A stretch of 55,583 bases of DNA from Acidobacteriota bacterium. GTDB lineage: Bacteria > Acidobacteriota > Terriglobia > Acidiferrales > UBA7541. The DNA lies in NCBI GenBank assembly GCA_003224525.1, contig QHZB01000178.1, positions 1 to 55,583 of the forward strand. Direction: 5' to 3'. The notes under the pieces are model-generated. The model was not told the origin of the DNA and ran no database searches. It worked only from the letters and a program-made list of their open reading frames with translations. Shown one piece after another: positions 27,334 to 36,587 of this stretch; the first letter of the stretch is position 1, and each line of letters begins with the position of its first letter. The translations under genes were made by a program, and so were the position numbers.

Positions 27334-29637
27334 TTACTCTCCGCGGTCTCGCGATGAGCGGCTAAGATGATCGACCGTGCCGCTTAGCTCGTGCCCCAGG
27401 GCCTCGTCCACCTTGCGCACCAGGGTATCGCGCGAGAAGGGTTTTTGAAGAAAGAAACCCTCCTCCAAATACTGTCCATTACTTTTGTTGTATTCAAGGT
27501 AGCCAGACATGTAAACGGTCTTCATATCCGATCGGAGAAATTTTAATCGTTTAGCGAGTTCAGGCCCTCGCATCCTAGGCATCACGACATCTGTCAAGAG
27601 CAGGTGAATCGGCTGGCCCGAGCGCTCCACAATCCCGAGCGCTTCCGCGCCATCCTTGGCGGTGAGCACGGTGTAGCCGGCCGACTTCGCAAATTCGGAG
27701 GCCAGCTCCCTAACTTCGTCTTCATCCTCGGCAATAAGCACGGTCTCGCGCCGATGAACAAACGTGGCAGGAATTTCCCGCGGCCGAACTGACTCCATTC
27801 GTTCCTCGACTCGCGGGAGGTAGATCTCGAATCGGGACCCTCTACTTGGCTCCGAGTCCACCCAGATGCACCCTCCGCTCTGCTTCACCACGCCATAAAC
27901 GGTCGCAAGGCCCAGCCCGGTTCCTTTCCCTTGTTCCTTTGTGGTGAAGAAGGGCTCGAAGATGCGGGCTCTTGTGGCAGCATCCATGCCACAGCCTGTA
28001 TCCGTAACTGCGAGCAATACGTACGGGCCGGGTTGGAGGGGAGGCCGAGATGCGGCGAACCCTTCATCCACGATCACGTTGCTCGTCTCGATGGTGAGCC
28101 GGCCTCCCTCGGGCATCGCGTCGCATGCATTAACGGTCAGATTGACGATTACTTGTTCGATCTGGCCGGGGTCTGCTTTAACTCGTCCCAGTGACTCGCC
28201 GGCTTGAAAAGTGAACGCAATATCTTCGCGGACTAAACGCTTGAGCAAGCTGCACATCTCTGAGACCACCGTATTCAAGTCCAGAACTTTGGGTTGGAGC
28301 AGCTGCATCCGGCAGAAGGCCAACAATTGCCGGGTCAGCGAGGCAGCGCGGTCGGCCGCCTTTACGATCTGCCGGCAGCTCTGATGGAGGGAATCGGCAG
28401 GCTTCAACCGCTCAAGCAGCAGGTCGCTGTGCCCCTTGATGATGGTCAGCAGGTTGTTAAAGTCATGAGCCACACCGCCTGCCAGCCGACCCAGCGCGTC
28501 CATCTTTTGCGACTGACGTAACTGATTTTCGAGCTGTTGCCTCTGAGTCTCGTTCTTCTGCAAAGTGCTGCGCATGCCATCAAATGCCCGGGTCACCTGG
28601 GCCACTTCATCGCCGCCATCCGCCGCCTCCAATGGGTAGGCGAAATCCCCTCGTTCGACGGCCCGCACTCCTTCCACAAGACTCGCCAGCGGGCGCGTAA
28701 ACCGATCCGAAACCACAAATGCCACGGCTACTCCCGCTAGCATGGCCACCAAACCCACGCCGAGAAGCAGATGGTCGAGCCGGATCAGGGATGCCATGGA
28801 CTCGTCATAGGATTTCAGCACCGTGAGACTCAGCGCAGGGTTCACGCCCGGATTTAGCTCGATGGAGCTTGCGAAAAACCGTTCGCCATTGATTTGAATT
28901 TGTTCCGGGGTGGGGCGACCCTTAAGCAGCTCTGCCAGCTCTTGTTCCTGGAAAGGCGAGAGCGTGCTGCCAACTATATTGTCACCATATCGGAAGACCA
29001 CCAGACTGGATGAAATTCGGCCAAGATCGCTGGCCCTGCGAGCGTCAATCTCACGACCCACTACTACCGTTCCCAGGAGGGTCTTGTTCAACGGAGCATC
29101 CGCGTAATACGGCTGCAGCACCACCTGATAGAGACGTCTCCCGCTGAGCCACCATCCGGCTCTGGCGCCGTCTTTGAGAGCGCGAGTCAGCATTTTCTCG
29201 GCGTTTTGAACCGGAAAATCGGTAATCGCCGGACGCAATGCGACAATTTTGCCTTTCCGGTCGGCGAGTACGAACAGGCTGCACTCGTCCGATTGCCAGG
29301 GGTCTTCACTGACGTCCTGAATCGTGGTGGCGTCCCCGTTTCTCATGTACGCCAATGTCGCCAACAAATCCGCCTTACCGCTTAGGGCTATCTGCTGCTG
29401 GTGTTGCAAGACTTGGAAGGTCAGCATGGCGTTGCGCGCGCCTGCCTCGATCTCCCGCTGCGCCTGCACTGCAGCATAGCGATGCACGACGAGCAGGGTG
29501 GCACACGCCAGCCCTGCCGTGACCAGGACAAGCGAAAGGAGAAACTTGGTGCGCAATCGCAGGCTGGTACGGCCCTTCAAAATTCTTTGGATGGTGCCGA
29601 CCAGGCTAGTTCCGCCTGATCTCAGTGTCACCTTCAT
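27334..29637 (-). CDS. Hybrid sensor histidine kinase with C-terminal receiver
   Basis: A 767-residue membrane sensor. TM1 (FLLSLVLVTAGLACATLLVV) and TM2 (LLLGVGLVAMLAGVAVAFVV) flank a periplasmic sensing domain of about 240 residues. A HAMP region (RFTRPLASLVEGVRAVERGD), a HisKA box with the phosphoacceptor in GGVAHDFNNLL, an ATPase domain (NLTVNACDAMPEGG, DTGCGMD, GKGTGLGLATVYG) and a receiver domain (IAEDEDEV, LLLTDVVMPRMRG, LQKPFS) follow. The ATG at 29637 removes 40 poorly conserved residues from the longest frame. No separate DNA-binding regulator is adjacent, so output is probably by protein contacts or phosphotransfer. Confidence 0.92.
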   Translation of the reverse strand: MKVTLRSGGTSLVGTIQRILKGRTSLRLRTKFLLSLVLVTAGLACATLLVVHRYAAVQAQREIEAGARNAMLTFQVLQHQQQIALSGKADLLATLAYMRNGDATTIQDVSEDPWQSDECSLFVLADRKGKIVALRPAITDFPVQNAEKMLTRALKDGARAGWWLSGRRLYQVVLQPYYADAPLNKTLLGTVVVGREIDARRASDLGRISSSLVVFRYGDNIVGSTLSPFQEQELAELLKGRPTPEQIQINGERFFASSIELNPGVNPALSLTVLKSYDESMASLIRLDHLLLGVGLVAMLAGVAVAFVVSDRFTRPLASLVEGVRAVERGDFAYPLEAADGGDEVAQVTRAFDGMRSTLQKNETQRQQLENQLRQSQKMDALGRLAGGVAHDFNNLLTIIKGHSDLLLERLKPADSLHQSCRQIVKAADRAASLTRQLLAFCRMQLLQPKVLDLNTVVSEMCSLLKRLVREDIAFTFQAGESLGRVKADPGQIEQVIVNLTVNACDAMPEGGRLTIETSNVIVDEGFAASRPPLQPGPYVLLAVTDTGCGMDAATRARIFEPFFTTKEQGKGTGLGLATVYGVVKQSGGCIWVDSEPSRGSRFEIYLPRVEERMESVRPREIPATFVHRRETVLIAEDEDEVRELASEFAKSAGYTVLTAKDGAEALGIVERSGQPIHLLLTDVVMPRMRGPELAKRLKFLRSDMKTVYMSGYLEYNKSNGQYLEEGFFLQKPFSRDTLVRKVDEALGHELSGTVDHLSRSSRDRGE

Positions 29638-29987
29638 TGGGTGCAAATCTAACATCCAGGTTCGCGGAAAGCGAATGGAACTGCAGTACCGGGTGGCAAG
29701 GACTAGAGGGATAGACGGATAGTGGCAGTCAGGGGGCTGGCGCAAGCGCAGGGCCATTCAAGGTACGTGCCGGACGATCACTGTCCAGGAATTCCAGGGT
29801 GACAACGATCTAAGTAACTCATTCTAAGCTAGTTAAATGGGCTTAACCACAATTAATAAATCCTGTGCGGTCCAGACGCATAGGCACTCTTTAATTTGGG
29901 TGCTCCCTTCCGGGAAATGGGCCACTCATGCAGAGCTCACTCTCTGTCAGCCTTTTCGGGCCAGCGGCGGTCAGGCCGGGCAGGGAA

Positions 29988-31001
29988 TTACTTTGAATTG
30001 ATGGCGGCGGCGATGACCGCGTCCGCGAATTCCTCGGTGCTGGCTTTACCACCAACATCCCGGGTGGTGTGTTTTGCTTCTCGGTAGGCGCTTTCGAGGG
30101 CATTCTGGATGCGCTCCGCTGCCGTCCGTTCGCCGAGGTGGTCGAGCATAAGAATGCTGCTCATCAGCAGGGCGGTTGGATTAGCGAAGCCCTTGCCGGC
30201 GATGTCGGGCGCGGTACCATGCACAGCCTCGAACATAGCGCATTCATCCCCGATATTGGCGCTAGGAACTACGCCCAGGCCGCCGACGAGGCCCGCAGCC
30301 AAGTCGCTCATCACGTCGCCATAAAGATTCGGCAGCAAAAGCATGTCAAATTGCTGGGGATCCATCACCATCTGCATGCAGGCGTTATCGACGATGAGTT
30401 CTTTGTACTCGATCTGCGGGAATTGCGCCGCCACCGCCCGGACCGATCTCAGGAACAACCCGTCCGAAAGCTTCATGATGTTGGCTTTATGAATGGCATG
30501 AATTTTTTTTCGGCCGTGGCGTTTTGCATATGCAAAGGCAAATTTCGCGATCCGCGTGGAAGCTCGCTCGGTGATGATCTTGAGGCTCTCCACCACGCCG
30601 GGAACGACCTCGTGCTCGAGGCCTGAATATAAATCCTCAGTGTTTTCGCGCACCAGAGTCAGGTCCACGTCTTGGAAATGCGATTTAACGCCTGGCATGT
30701 TCTTCACCGGACGCAAATTGGCGTACAAGTCGAGCGTTTTGCGCAGCGCCACGTTCACGCTGGGTGCGCCGCCGGCGATAGCCGTGGCCATAGGGCCCTT
30801 CAGCGCAACGCGATTCCTGCGCACGGACTCCACAGCCGCCTGGTTGACCGTCTTTTCCTGGTCGGAGGAACTGTCGGAGCGTCCAGCGATCTCTTCCCAA
30901 TCGATCTGCACGCCCGTGGCTTCCAGGATGCGGCGTGTTGCGGAGGCTACTTCGGGTCCAATTCCCTCGCCCGGGATGAGGGTAACTCTATGTCTCGTCA
31001 T
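29988..31001 (-). CDS. Isocitrate/isopropylmalate-family dehydrogenase (probably NAD-dependent isocitrate dehydrogenase)
   Basis: A 337-residue beta-decarboxylating dehydrogenase. Motifs are LIPGEGIGPEV, NLRPVKNMPG, LTLVRENTEDLYSG, IHKANIMKLSDGLF, NLYGDVMSDLAAGLVGGLG and HGTAPDIAGKGFANPTALL. The RENTEDLYSGLEH stretch and short length are more like NAD-dependent isocitrate dehydrogenase of the Thermus/mitochondrial type than LeuB, but homoisocitrate or isopropylmalate use cannot be excluded. It stands alone; no other TCA or leucine genes adjoin. Confidence 0.88.
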   Translation of the reverse strand: MTRHRVTLIPGEGIGPEVASATRRILEATGVQIDWEEIAGRSDSSSDQEKTVNQAAVESVRRNRVALKGPMATAIAGGAPSVNVALRKTLDLYANLRPVKNMPGVKSHFQDVDLTLVRENTEDLYSGLEHEVVPGVVESLKIITERASTRIAKFAFAYAKRHGRKKIHAIHKANIMKLSDGLFLRSVRAVAAQFPQIEYKELIVDNACMQMVMDPQQFDMLLLPNLYGDVMSDLAAGLVGGLGVVPSANIGDECAMFEAVHGTAPDIAGKGFANPTALLMSSILMLDHLGERTAAERIQNALESAYREAKHTTRDVGGKASTEEFADAVIAAAINSK

Positions 31002-31100
31002 TGCATCTTATTGTATGCGAAGCATCCAGGCTTGTCGAAATGCGGTAACACGAGGCGTTTCATGACAGGAACATGCGCTTGCGCAGCGGTTTGAAAGTTC

Positions 31101-31109
31101 TGGTATAAT
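31101..31109 (+). promoter_or_regulatory. Extended -10 promoter (TGgTATAAT) before erpA
   Basis: TG at 31101-31102 and TATAAT at 31104-31109, a perfect extended -10. The erpA ATG is 52 bases downstream, with a GGAGG before it. No IscR-type site was recognised. Confidence 0.6.
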
Positions 31110-31161
31110 GTAGAGTTGATAGCTTCGCGGGTGCGCCCGCGAGCGGAGGCCAAGAGAATTT

Positions 31162-31485
31162 ATGATCAATTTGACGCCCGTTGCGAGTACCAAGGTCAAG
31201 GAAATCATGAGCATGCAGAGCCCGGTGCCGGTCGCGCTACGCGTGGCTGTCGTTGGTGGCGGCTGCTCCGGTTTCCAGTACCACATGGCGTTTGAAAACC
31301 AGACCACCGATGCGGACCAGGTTTTTGAATTCGATGGGCTGAAGGTCGCGGTCGACCAGATGAGTTCCATGTATCTGGACGGGATTGAGATCGATTACAT
31401 TGAGACACTCGAAGGTGCGGGATTCAAGTTCAACAATCCCAACGTGAAGAGCACCTGCGGCTGCGGCAGCTCGTTTAGCGTCTAA
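31162..31485 (+). CDS. erpA: Iron-sulfur cluster insertion protein (ErpA/IscA A-type carrier)
   Basis: A 107-residue A-type carrier that delivers Fe-S clusters to apo-enzymes in the cytosol. The three conserved cysteines are present: GGGCSGFQY and the C-terminal CGCGSSFSV. Length and the opening INLTPVASTKVKEIM fit the family. Preceded by an extended -10 promoter and ended by the hairpin at 31531, it is probably a single-gene unit. Confidence 0.95.
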   Translation: MINLTPVASTKVKEIMSMQSPVPVALRVAVVGGGCSGFQYHMAFENQTTDADQVFEFDGLKVAVDQMSSMYLDGIEIDYIETLEGAGFKFNNPNVKSTCGCGSSFSV

Positions 31486-31530
31486 TTCCGTGTAGGGAAG
31501 CGCCCGCGCGCTTTCAGAACTTTTCTTCGG

Positions 31531-31561
31531 GCTCCTGAGCGGTACGTTCAGGAGCTTTTTT
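31531..31561 (+). terminator. Rho-independent terminator after erpA
   Basis: GCTCCTGA (31531-31538) pairs with TCAGGAGC (31548-31555) over a nine-base loop, followed by six T residues. The start codon of the next gene follows the last T, so that gene needs another promoter, read-through, or a later start. Confidence 0.9.
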
Positions 31562-32167
31562 ATGCCCTCTAGCCAATCCGACTGGGACGCCAAACATAGG
31601 CTCGCCGCCGAGACGCCTCCCTCCGAGCCCGCAAGCATTGTCCGCGAACTCTTGCCGCTCCTGCCGGCCGGCCCGGCGCTGGATATCGCCTGCGGCACGG
31701 GAAGGCATTCCCTGCTTCTCTCGGCGCGCGGCCAACACGTCACGGCAGTCGATTTTTCCAGCGTGGCGCTGGGCATTTTGGAAGCGCGGGCACGCAGCAT
31801 GAGCGCTCCCGTGCGCCGCGGCCAAGGCCTCCGCGAGCCTGGTCGGCCTCAAAAGGGCGGCCTTGAATTGATTCACGCGGATCTGGAGCGGATCCGTCTC
31901 CCGGAGCGCTGCTACGATCTGATCCTGTGCGTTCAATACTTGCAGCGGGATCTCTTTCCGCAAATGGCTCGCGCGCTTCGCCCGAAAGGCATGCTTGTGA
32001 TGGAAACCTTCACAAGCGCGCAATTGGAGTTTGCGGGCGGCCCGCGGAATCCGGCCTATCTCCTCGAAACCGGAGGGCTCAGAGAAGCGTTTCCGGAATT
32101 GTGTGTCCTGTTTCATAGGGAACTTCGTGCCGGCGTGGGAATCGCCAGCCTGGTCGCGAAAAAGTAG
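31562..32167 (+). CDS. Class I SAM-dependent methyltransferase (TehB-like)
   Basis: A 201-residue Rossmann-fold methyltransferase. Motif I is LDIACGTGRHSLLLSARG, motif II HVTAVDFSSVALGILE, and the post-motif acid/strand regions are LIHADLERIRLPERCYDLILCVQYL. It is compact and resembles tellurite-resistance-type TehB or thiopurine-like small methyltransferases; the substrate is unknown. The ATG at 31562 sits directly after the erpA terminator T-run, with no good ribosome-binding site, so an internal start is possible. Confidence 0.75.
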   Translation: MPSSQSDWDAKHRLAAETPPSEPASIVRELLPLLPAGPALDIACGTGRHSLLLSARGQHVTAVDFSSVALGILEARARSMSAPVRRGQGLREPGRPQKGGLELIHADLERIRLPERCYDLILCVQYLQRDLFPQMARALRPKGMLVMETFTSAQLEFAGGPRNPAYLLETGGLREAFPELCVLFHRELRAGVGIASLVAKK

Positions 32168-32266
32168 GGCAAGCGGAGTTGAAGACAAATTGCCGGTGAA
32201 CGAGTCAAATTGCGAGGCGCCAATGTTTGCAATCTTCGGGTTCCATCCGTATCCTAAAGCCCGGGC

Positions 32267-33904
32267 ATGAAAATAGCGCTCGCGCAGTTCAATCCCACCG
32301 TTGGCGACTTCGCAGGGAATGCCGCTCGCATCTTGAGCTTGGCGGGGCAAGCCAAGCAGCGAGGCGCGGACCTTGCTGTTTTTACCGAGCTTTGCCTCTG
32401 CGGTTATCCTCCCCAGGATCTTCTGGAGCGCCCGGCTTTTCTGGACCGGAACATTGACGAACTGAAAGAGCTTGCGGCCAAAATTCCTCTGCCGAGCCTG
32501 GTGGGCTACGCCGGGCGTGTGAAGAATGGCGCGGGCAAATCCGTGGCCAACAAAGCGGCGCTGCTGTGCGGCGGGCGAGTCGTCTTTGAGCAGAGCAAGA
32601 TGTTGCTGCCGACCTACGATGTGTTCGACGAGTCACGGTACTTTCAGCCCGCCGATAAGCAAGTGGTCTACAGCTTCAAGGACGAAAAACTTGGCATCAC
32701 CATTTGCGAAGATGTGTGGAACGACCCGAATTTCTGGCCTACGCGCTTGTACGAGCGTGATCCGGTGGTGGAACTTAGCAAGCAGGGAATCGGCGTCCTA
32801 CTGAATATTTCGGCTTCACCCTACACCATCGATAAAAGAAATCTGCGCATCGAGATGCTGCGCGCCATCGCGATGAAGCAGCTGCGTCCCGTGGTCTACG
32901 TCAATCAAGTTGGCGGCGACGACAATCTGATTTTTGACGGAGCGAGCATGGCGATTACCGCCGATGGGCGTGTGTCCGCGCAAGCGCTGGCGTTCAAAGA
33001 AGATCTCGTCCTCTTTGACACTGTCACCGGGGAGGGCGAGATTCACGTACAGCCACCGACCGAAATCGCCTACGCCTACGAGGCATTGCTGACCGGCACG
33101 GCGGACTACGTGCGCAAATGCGGGTTTAAGAAGGTTCTCGTCGGCCTGAGCGGCGGCATTGACTCCGCGGTGGTCGCGTCGATCGCCGTGGACGCACTGG
33201 GGGCCGAAAATGTCCTCGGCGTTTCCATGCCGGGACCTTTTTCTTCGCCAGGCAGCAAAAGCGACGCGGCAGCATTGACGAAAAATCTTGGCGTCCGGTT
33301 TATCACCTTGCCGATTACGGATGTTTTCGAAGAATACAAGAAGGCGCTGGCACCTGCGTTCGACGGCCGGCCCGTTGATGTGACGGAAGAAAATATTCAA
33401 GCGCGCATTCGGGGAAATTACCTGATGGCGATCTCCAACAAGTTTGGATCGATGGTTCTCAGTACCGGTAACAAATCAGAACTCGCGGTCGGATACTGCA
33501 CGCTTTACGGAGATATGGCTGGAGGCCTCGCGGTCATTTCCGATGTTCCGAAATTGATGGTGTATGAACTGGCGCACTGGATTAACCGCGACAGGGAACT
33601 GATCCCCCGGTCGACTATCGAGAAGGCGCCTTCGGCCGAGCTGCGTCCCGACCAGAAGGACGAAGACAGCCTGCCGCCTTACAATGTTCTTGACCGGATT
33701 CTGAAGGCTTATATCGAAGACCTGCGGAGCCCCCAGGAGATTGCCGATCATTACGGCTTCGATTTAAAACTGGTCCGCGACATCGCGCTGCTGGTGGATC
33801 GCAACGAGTACAAACGCAAGCAGGCCGCGCCCGGCTTGAAGATCACCTCGCGCGCCTTCGGCTTTGGCAGGCCATTCCCGATCGCCCAGAAGTTCATCCC
33901 CTAA
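32267..33904 (+). CDS. nadE: Glutamine-dependent NAD+ synthetase
   Basis: Final step of NAD synthesis (545 residues). The N-terminal nitrilase-like glutaminase has its Glu-Lys-Cys set in VFTELCLCGYPPQDLL, SKMLLPTYDVFDESRYF and ITICEDVWND. The C-terminal ATP-pyrophosphatase has the P-loop GLSGGIDSAVVASIAV and the conserved STGNKSELAVGYCTLYGDM stretch. The ATG at 32267 starts MKIALAQFNPTVGD, the normal N-terminus. The next gene starts 15 bases after its stop. Confidence 0.96.
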   Translation: MKIALAQFNPTVGDFAGNAARILSLAGQAKQRGADLAVFTELCLCGYPPQDLLERPAFLDRNIDELKELAAKIPLPSLVGYAGRVKNGAGKSVANKAALLCGGRVVFEQSKMLLPTYDVFDESRYFQPADKQVVYSFKDEKLGITICEDVWNDPNFWPTRLYERDPVVELSKQGIGVLLNISASPYTIDKRNLRIEMLRAIAMKQLRPVVYVNQVGGDDNLIFDGASMAITADGRVSAQALAFKEDLVLFDTVTGEGEIHVQPPTEIAYAYEALLTGTADYVRKCGFKKVLVGLSGGIDSAVVASIAVDALGAENVLGVSMPGPFSSPGSKSDAAALTKNLGVRFITLPITDVFEEYKKALAPAFDGRPVDVTEENIQARIRGNYLMAISNKFGSMVLSTGNKSELAVGYCTLYGDMAGGLAVISDVPKLMVYELAHWINRDRELIPRSTIEKAPSAELRPDQKDEDSLPPYNVLDRILKAYIEDLRSPQEIADHYGFDLKLVRDIALLVDRNEYKRKQAAPGLKITSRAFGFGRPFPIAQKFIP

Positions 33905-33919
33905 ATCCATGAGGTCCTC

Positions 33920-34831
33920 GTGAAAACAGCACTGAGTCTTTCATTCATCCTTTTCTCCGGCACGCTGGCCAGCGGGGCGCGAGCACAGCAAGCCAAGCAG
34001 GCAACCCCACTACCGGCGCCCACTGCGCCATCGCCAACACAGAAGAATATCGAGGCATACCTTCGACATCTGTATGCCTTCGGCCCGGATGTGGTGCTGG
34101 TGGTGGGGACTCCCAGAGAATCACCGGTCGAAGGCCTGCTCGAAACCACCATCAATCTCACCATTGGTGAAAATAAACAAACGGTCAAATTTTACATAAG
34201 CAGGGACGGCAAGTATCTTTTCCGCGGAGATTTGTCGGACATGACCAAGGATCCCCTCGCCGAGAGCCGGGCACAGATTCAGATGAAAGATGCTCCTTCA
34301 CTGGGCGAGGCCAAGGCCGCAGTCACGCTTGTCGAATACTCGGACTTTGAATGCCCCGTCTGCCGCAACCTTCACGACGTATTGCGCGGCATGCTTCCAA
34401 ACTATGCGGGCAAGGTGCGGCTCATCTTCAAGGACTTTCCGCTCGAGCAGCTTCATCCGTGGGCGCGAACCGCGGCTATCGCCGGCCGTTGTGCCTACCA
34501 GCAGGACCCGCAGGCTTTTTGGAAGATGTATGACTTCATCTACGACAATCAGGAAATCATCTCGGCGGCGAACGCCTGGACGAAAATGATGGATTACGCA
34601 GGCCAGTCTGGCTTGGACGCCGATGCGTTCAAGACGTGCATGGCCGGCCCGGAAGCCGGGGCGGCCGTCAACGCCAGCCGCGCAAACGGCGAGCAGCTCG
34701 ATGTGAACAGCACACCTACGGTCTTCGTGAATGGGAGGCGGCTGGTGGGCGCTGATCCCCATCTGCTAGAGCAATATATCAACTACGAACTCGCGCAACT
34801 AAAATCCGCAAAAACCGCCGACAAGAAGTAG
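33920..34831 (+). CDS. Secreted DsbA-like thioredoxin-fold oxidoreductase
   Basis: A 303-residue periplasmic protein with a signal peptide (TALSLSFILFSGTLASGARA). An extra domain of about 90 residues precedes a DsbA/thioredoxin_4 domain with active site ECPVCRNLH, the conserved KDFPLEQLHPWARTAA segment and the cis-Pro loop VNSTPTVFVNGRRLVG. It probably forms or isomerises disulfides in exported proteins. It starts at a GTG after GAGGTCC and may be cotranscribed with nadE. Confidence 0.87.
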   Translation: MKTALSLSFILFSGTLASGARAQQAKQATPLPAPTAPSPTQKNIEAYLRHLYAFGPDVVLVVGTPRESPVEGLLETTINLTIGENKQTVKFYISRDGKYLFRGDLSDMTKDPLAESRAQIQMKDAPSLGEAKAAVTLVEYSDFECPVCRNLHDVLRGMLPNYAGKVRLIFKDFPLEQLHPWARTAAIAGRCAYQQDPQAFWKMYDFIYDNQEIISAANAWTKMMDYAGQSGLDADAFKTCMAGPEAGAAVNASRANGEQLDVNSTPTVFVNGRRLVGADPHLLEQYINYELAQLKSAKTADKK

Positions 34832-35427
34832 GAGAGAGGGAGGAGGCTGAAAAAATCCGCCTGCGGGGGGGCGTGGGTTCAGCCCGATTTGCTGGTTAAC
34901 ATAATATAACTTATAGGACGCGATGTCAAGAGGAATCTGCGGCCTGTTTACGGCTTTTCTGTGGAAATCGGACTGATCCCTATTCCAAAGTTTATGGCCC
35001 CCTTTCACCAGCCGGAAGCGACAAGTCGTTGAATCGGCGGATGCTACTCGGGCTGTCGGGTCTCGATCGCGGATCTTCCGTAAGATTTGATTTAATTCCA
35101 AAACTGAAGCGCATAAAGGGCCGACGCTTGTTCAGAGAATGGCCGGGCCGTGATCCTCCAGGAACCGCGTCGCGTGTGACGAAACTGCACCGGACGTTTT
35201 TGAAAAGGCGCTACTTCCCTACTGCGAACAGCCTGGACGGCGTCTTAATTTGCGAAAGCCTGGTTCAGCGGCCCCCACGACAACTGACGACATCGGCAGC
35301 GGTTTCGACTTTGGCGTTCCTTATCGCTTGTAAGGCCTTTTTGTTCGGCGGATTCTGTCCACTGGAGGTACTTGCAATGTGCGGAAAAATTCACTCGAAT
35401 GTTGAAGCCCAAGGTGGGGGGACCAAA
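34832..35427. other. Gap of about 600 bp; possible promoter, no recognised gene
   Basis: A promoter-like pair is visible on the plus strand: TTGCTG at 34889-34894, 17 bases, then TATAGG at 34912-34917, inside an AT-rich patch that contrasts with the GC-rich surroundings. It would leave a leader of about 500 bases before the phosphodiesterase gene. The plus frame is open from 35029 into the gene but shows no protein-like features before the signal peptide. No riboswitch was identified. Confidence 0.4.
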
Positions 35428-36504
35428 ATGAAAACGAAAGCATCGAGAATTAGTGTTCTAGGCATGCTGTCGCTGGGGACGCTGTGTCTTAGTCTCTTCG
35501 GCAGCGTGGCGCTGGCTCAAGGCGAGCCCGATAACGAGGGGAACATCCAGCGCAGCACGGCGGAGGATTTCCTGCGGCTCGGCGTGCGGCCAATCGCCAT
35601 CGGACACCATGGGGTTGGGCCAAATAGCATCGCGAATCCGAATCCAGCCCTGCCGATCGAGAATACTGTCGATTCAGTGCGGCAGGCTTATAGACTAGGC
35701 GCGCACGTCGTCGAAGTGGACGTCCAACTCACCCAGGATGGGCAGCTGGCCGTGTTCCACGATGACTTTCTCCACGACTTTACCTGCATCAACACACTGA
35801 CCCTCGACCAGCTTCAACAACGCCTGCCTTTCGTGCCGGAGCTACGCCAGGTGATTAACGTCGCTCGAGAATTTAACAATCGGGTAGGAGACGACTTGGG
35901 CGGCATCTTGATCGTCGAACTGAAGGCGTTCTCGCCGCACTGCGATCCGGGCGACGTATTGGAGCAGCCCGTGGTATCAGCGGCAGTGTCCGAGGTGCGC
36001 CGAGCCAAGATGGCGGACAAGGTCATTTTTGATTCGTTCTCGCCGGCGTTGCTCTTGCTGGCGGCGCAGACGGGGCCGGAGATCCCGCGCGAGCTGGATC
36101 TTGACGGGCTGCAATTGTTGAGTCCGGCGCAGATTCAAGCCGTCACGGGATTGCCGGTGACCATTATCAACAAGAAAAACTCGCTAGGGCTCACCTGGGC
36201 CGAGATTGGTCCGGTATTCCGTTTGCCGGGCTATGCTTCGGCGCAGCAATTTCTGGCGACGGGAATGGCCACGAGCGCTCGCGTCGTCGGCGGGGAGATG
36301 GACTTCTTCGGAGCGGCGGAGCAACAGGAGCCGGGTAGCGGCGCGGCCTTTGTAGCAGGGGCGCATTCGCTGGGCTTACGGGTGTTCGCCGATCCAGCGG
36401 GCAGCGAAGCAGATTGGAATTTCTTCGCCTCGCTGGGCGTTGATGCCATCTATAGCACTATCCCGCTGGGCGTTCGCTTGCAGCCTGCGATTCCTGATCT
36501 TTGA
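35428..36504 (+). CDS. Secreted glycerophosphodiester phosphodiesterase-family protein
   Basis: A 358-residue exported protein. Signal peptide SVLGMLSLGTLCLSLFGSVA; then a GDPD TIM barrel with AIGHHGVGPN, PIENTVDSVRQAYRLGA, VVEVDVQLTQDGQLAVFHDD and late-barrel segments FADPAGSEADWNF and LGVDAIYSTIP. The usual HRG is HHG; the Glu/Asp metal ligands and the second His are present. It should split glycerophosphodiesters to glycerol 3-phosphate and an alcohol in the periplasm. The ATG at 35428 follows a GGTGGGGGG run; the frame is open far upstream but without similarity. Confidence 0.85.
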   Translation: MKTKASRISVLGMLSLGTLCLSLFGSVALAQGEPDNEGNIQRSTAEDFLRLGVRPIAIGHHGVGPNSIANPNPALPIENTVDSVRQAYRLGAHVVEVDVQLTQDGQLAVFHDDFLHDFTCINTLTLDQLQQRLPFVPELRQVINVAREFNNRVGDDLGGILIVELKAFSPHCDPGDVLEQPVVSAAVSEVRRAKMADKVIFDSFSPALLLLAAQTGPEIPRELDLDGLQLLSPAQIQAVTGLPVTIINKKNSLGLTWAEIGPVFRLPGYASAQQFLATGMATSARVVGGEMDFFGAAEQQEPGSGAAFVAGAHSLGLRVFADPAGSEADWNFFASLGVDAIYSTIPLGVRLQPAIPDL

Positions 36505-36540
36505 CTGGAATAGCGCAATCACTCGGAGGAGGATTGCTCC

Positions 36541-36585
36541 CCTTCTGGCAGGGCTCTCGATGGCGCTGAGAGCCCTGCCGGAGGG
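36541..36585. terminator. Long convergent hairpin between GDPD and the TPR regulator
   Basis: GGCAGGGCTCTC (36547-36558) and GAGAGCCCTGCC (36568-36579) are perfectly complementary over 12 bp with a nine-base loop. Flanking bases extend the stem to about 18 bp with two G-T pairs (36541-36585). It has no T-run but lies between two convergent stop codons, three bases from that of the regulator. It may work as a bidirectional terminator or transcript stabiliser. Confidence 0.7.
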
Positions 36586-36587
36586 TG

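Noticed and set aside
34889-35427. Long leader of the phosphodiesterase gene as a riboswitch
   Set aside because: No conserved aptamer core recognised; only a weak promoter-like pair was seen.
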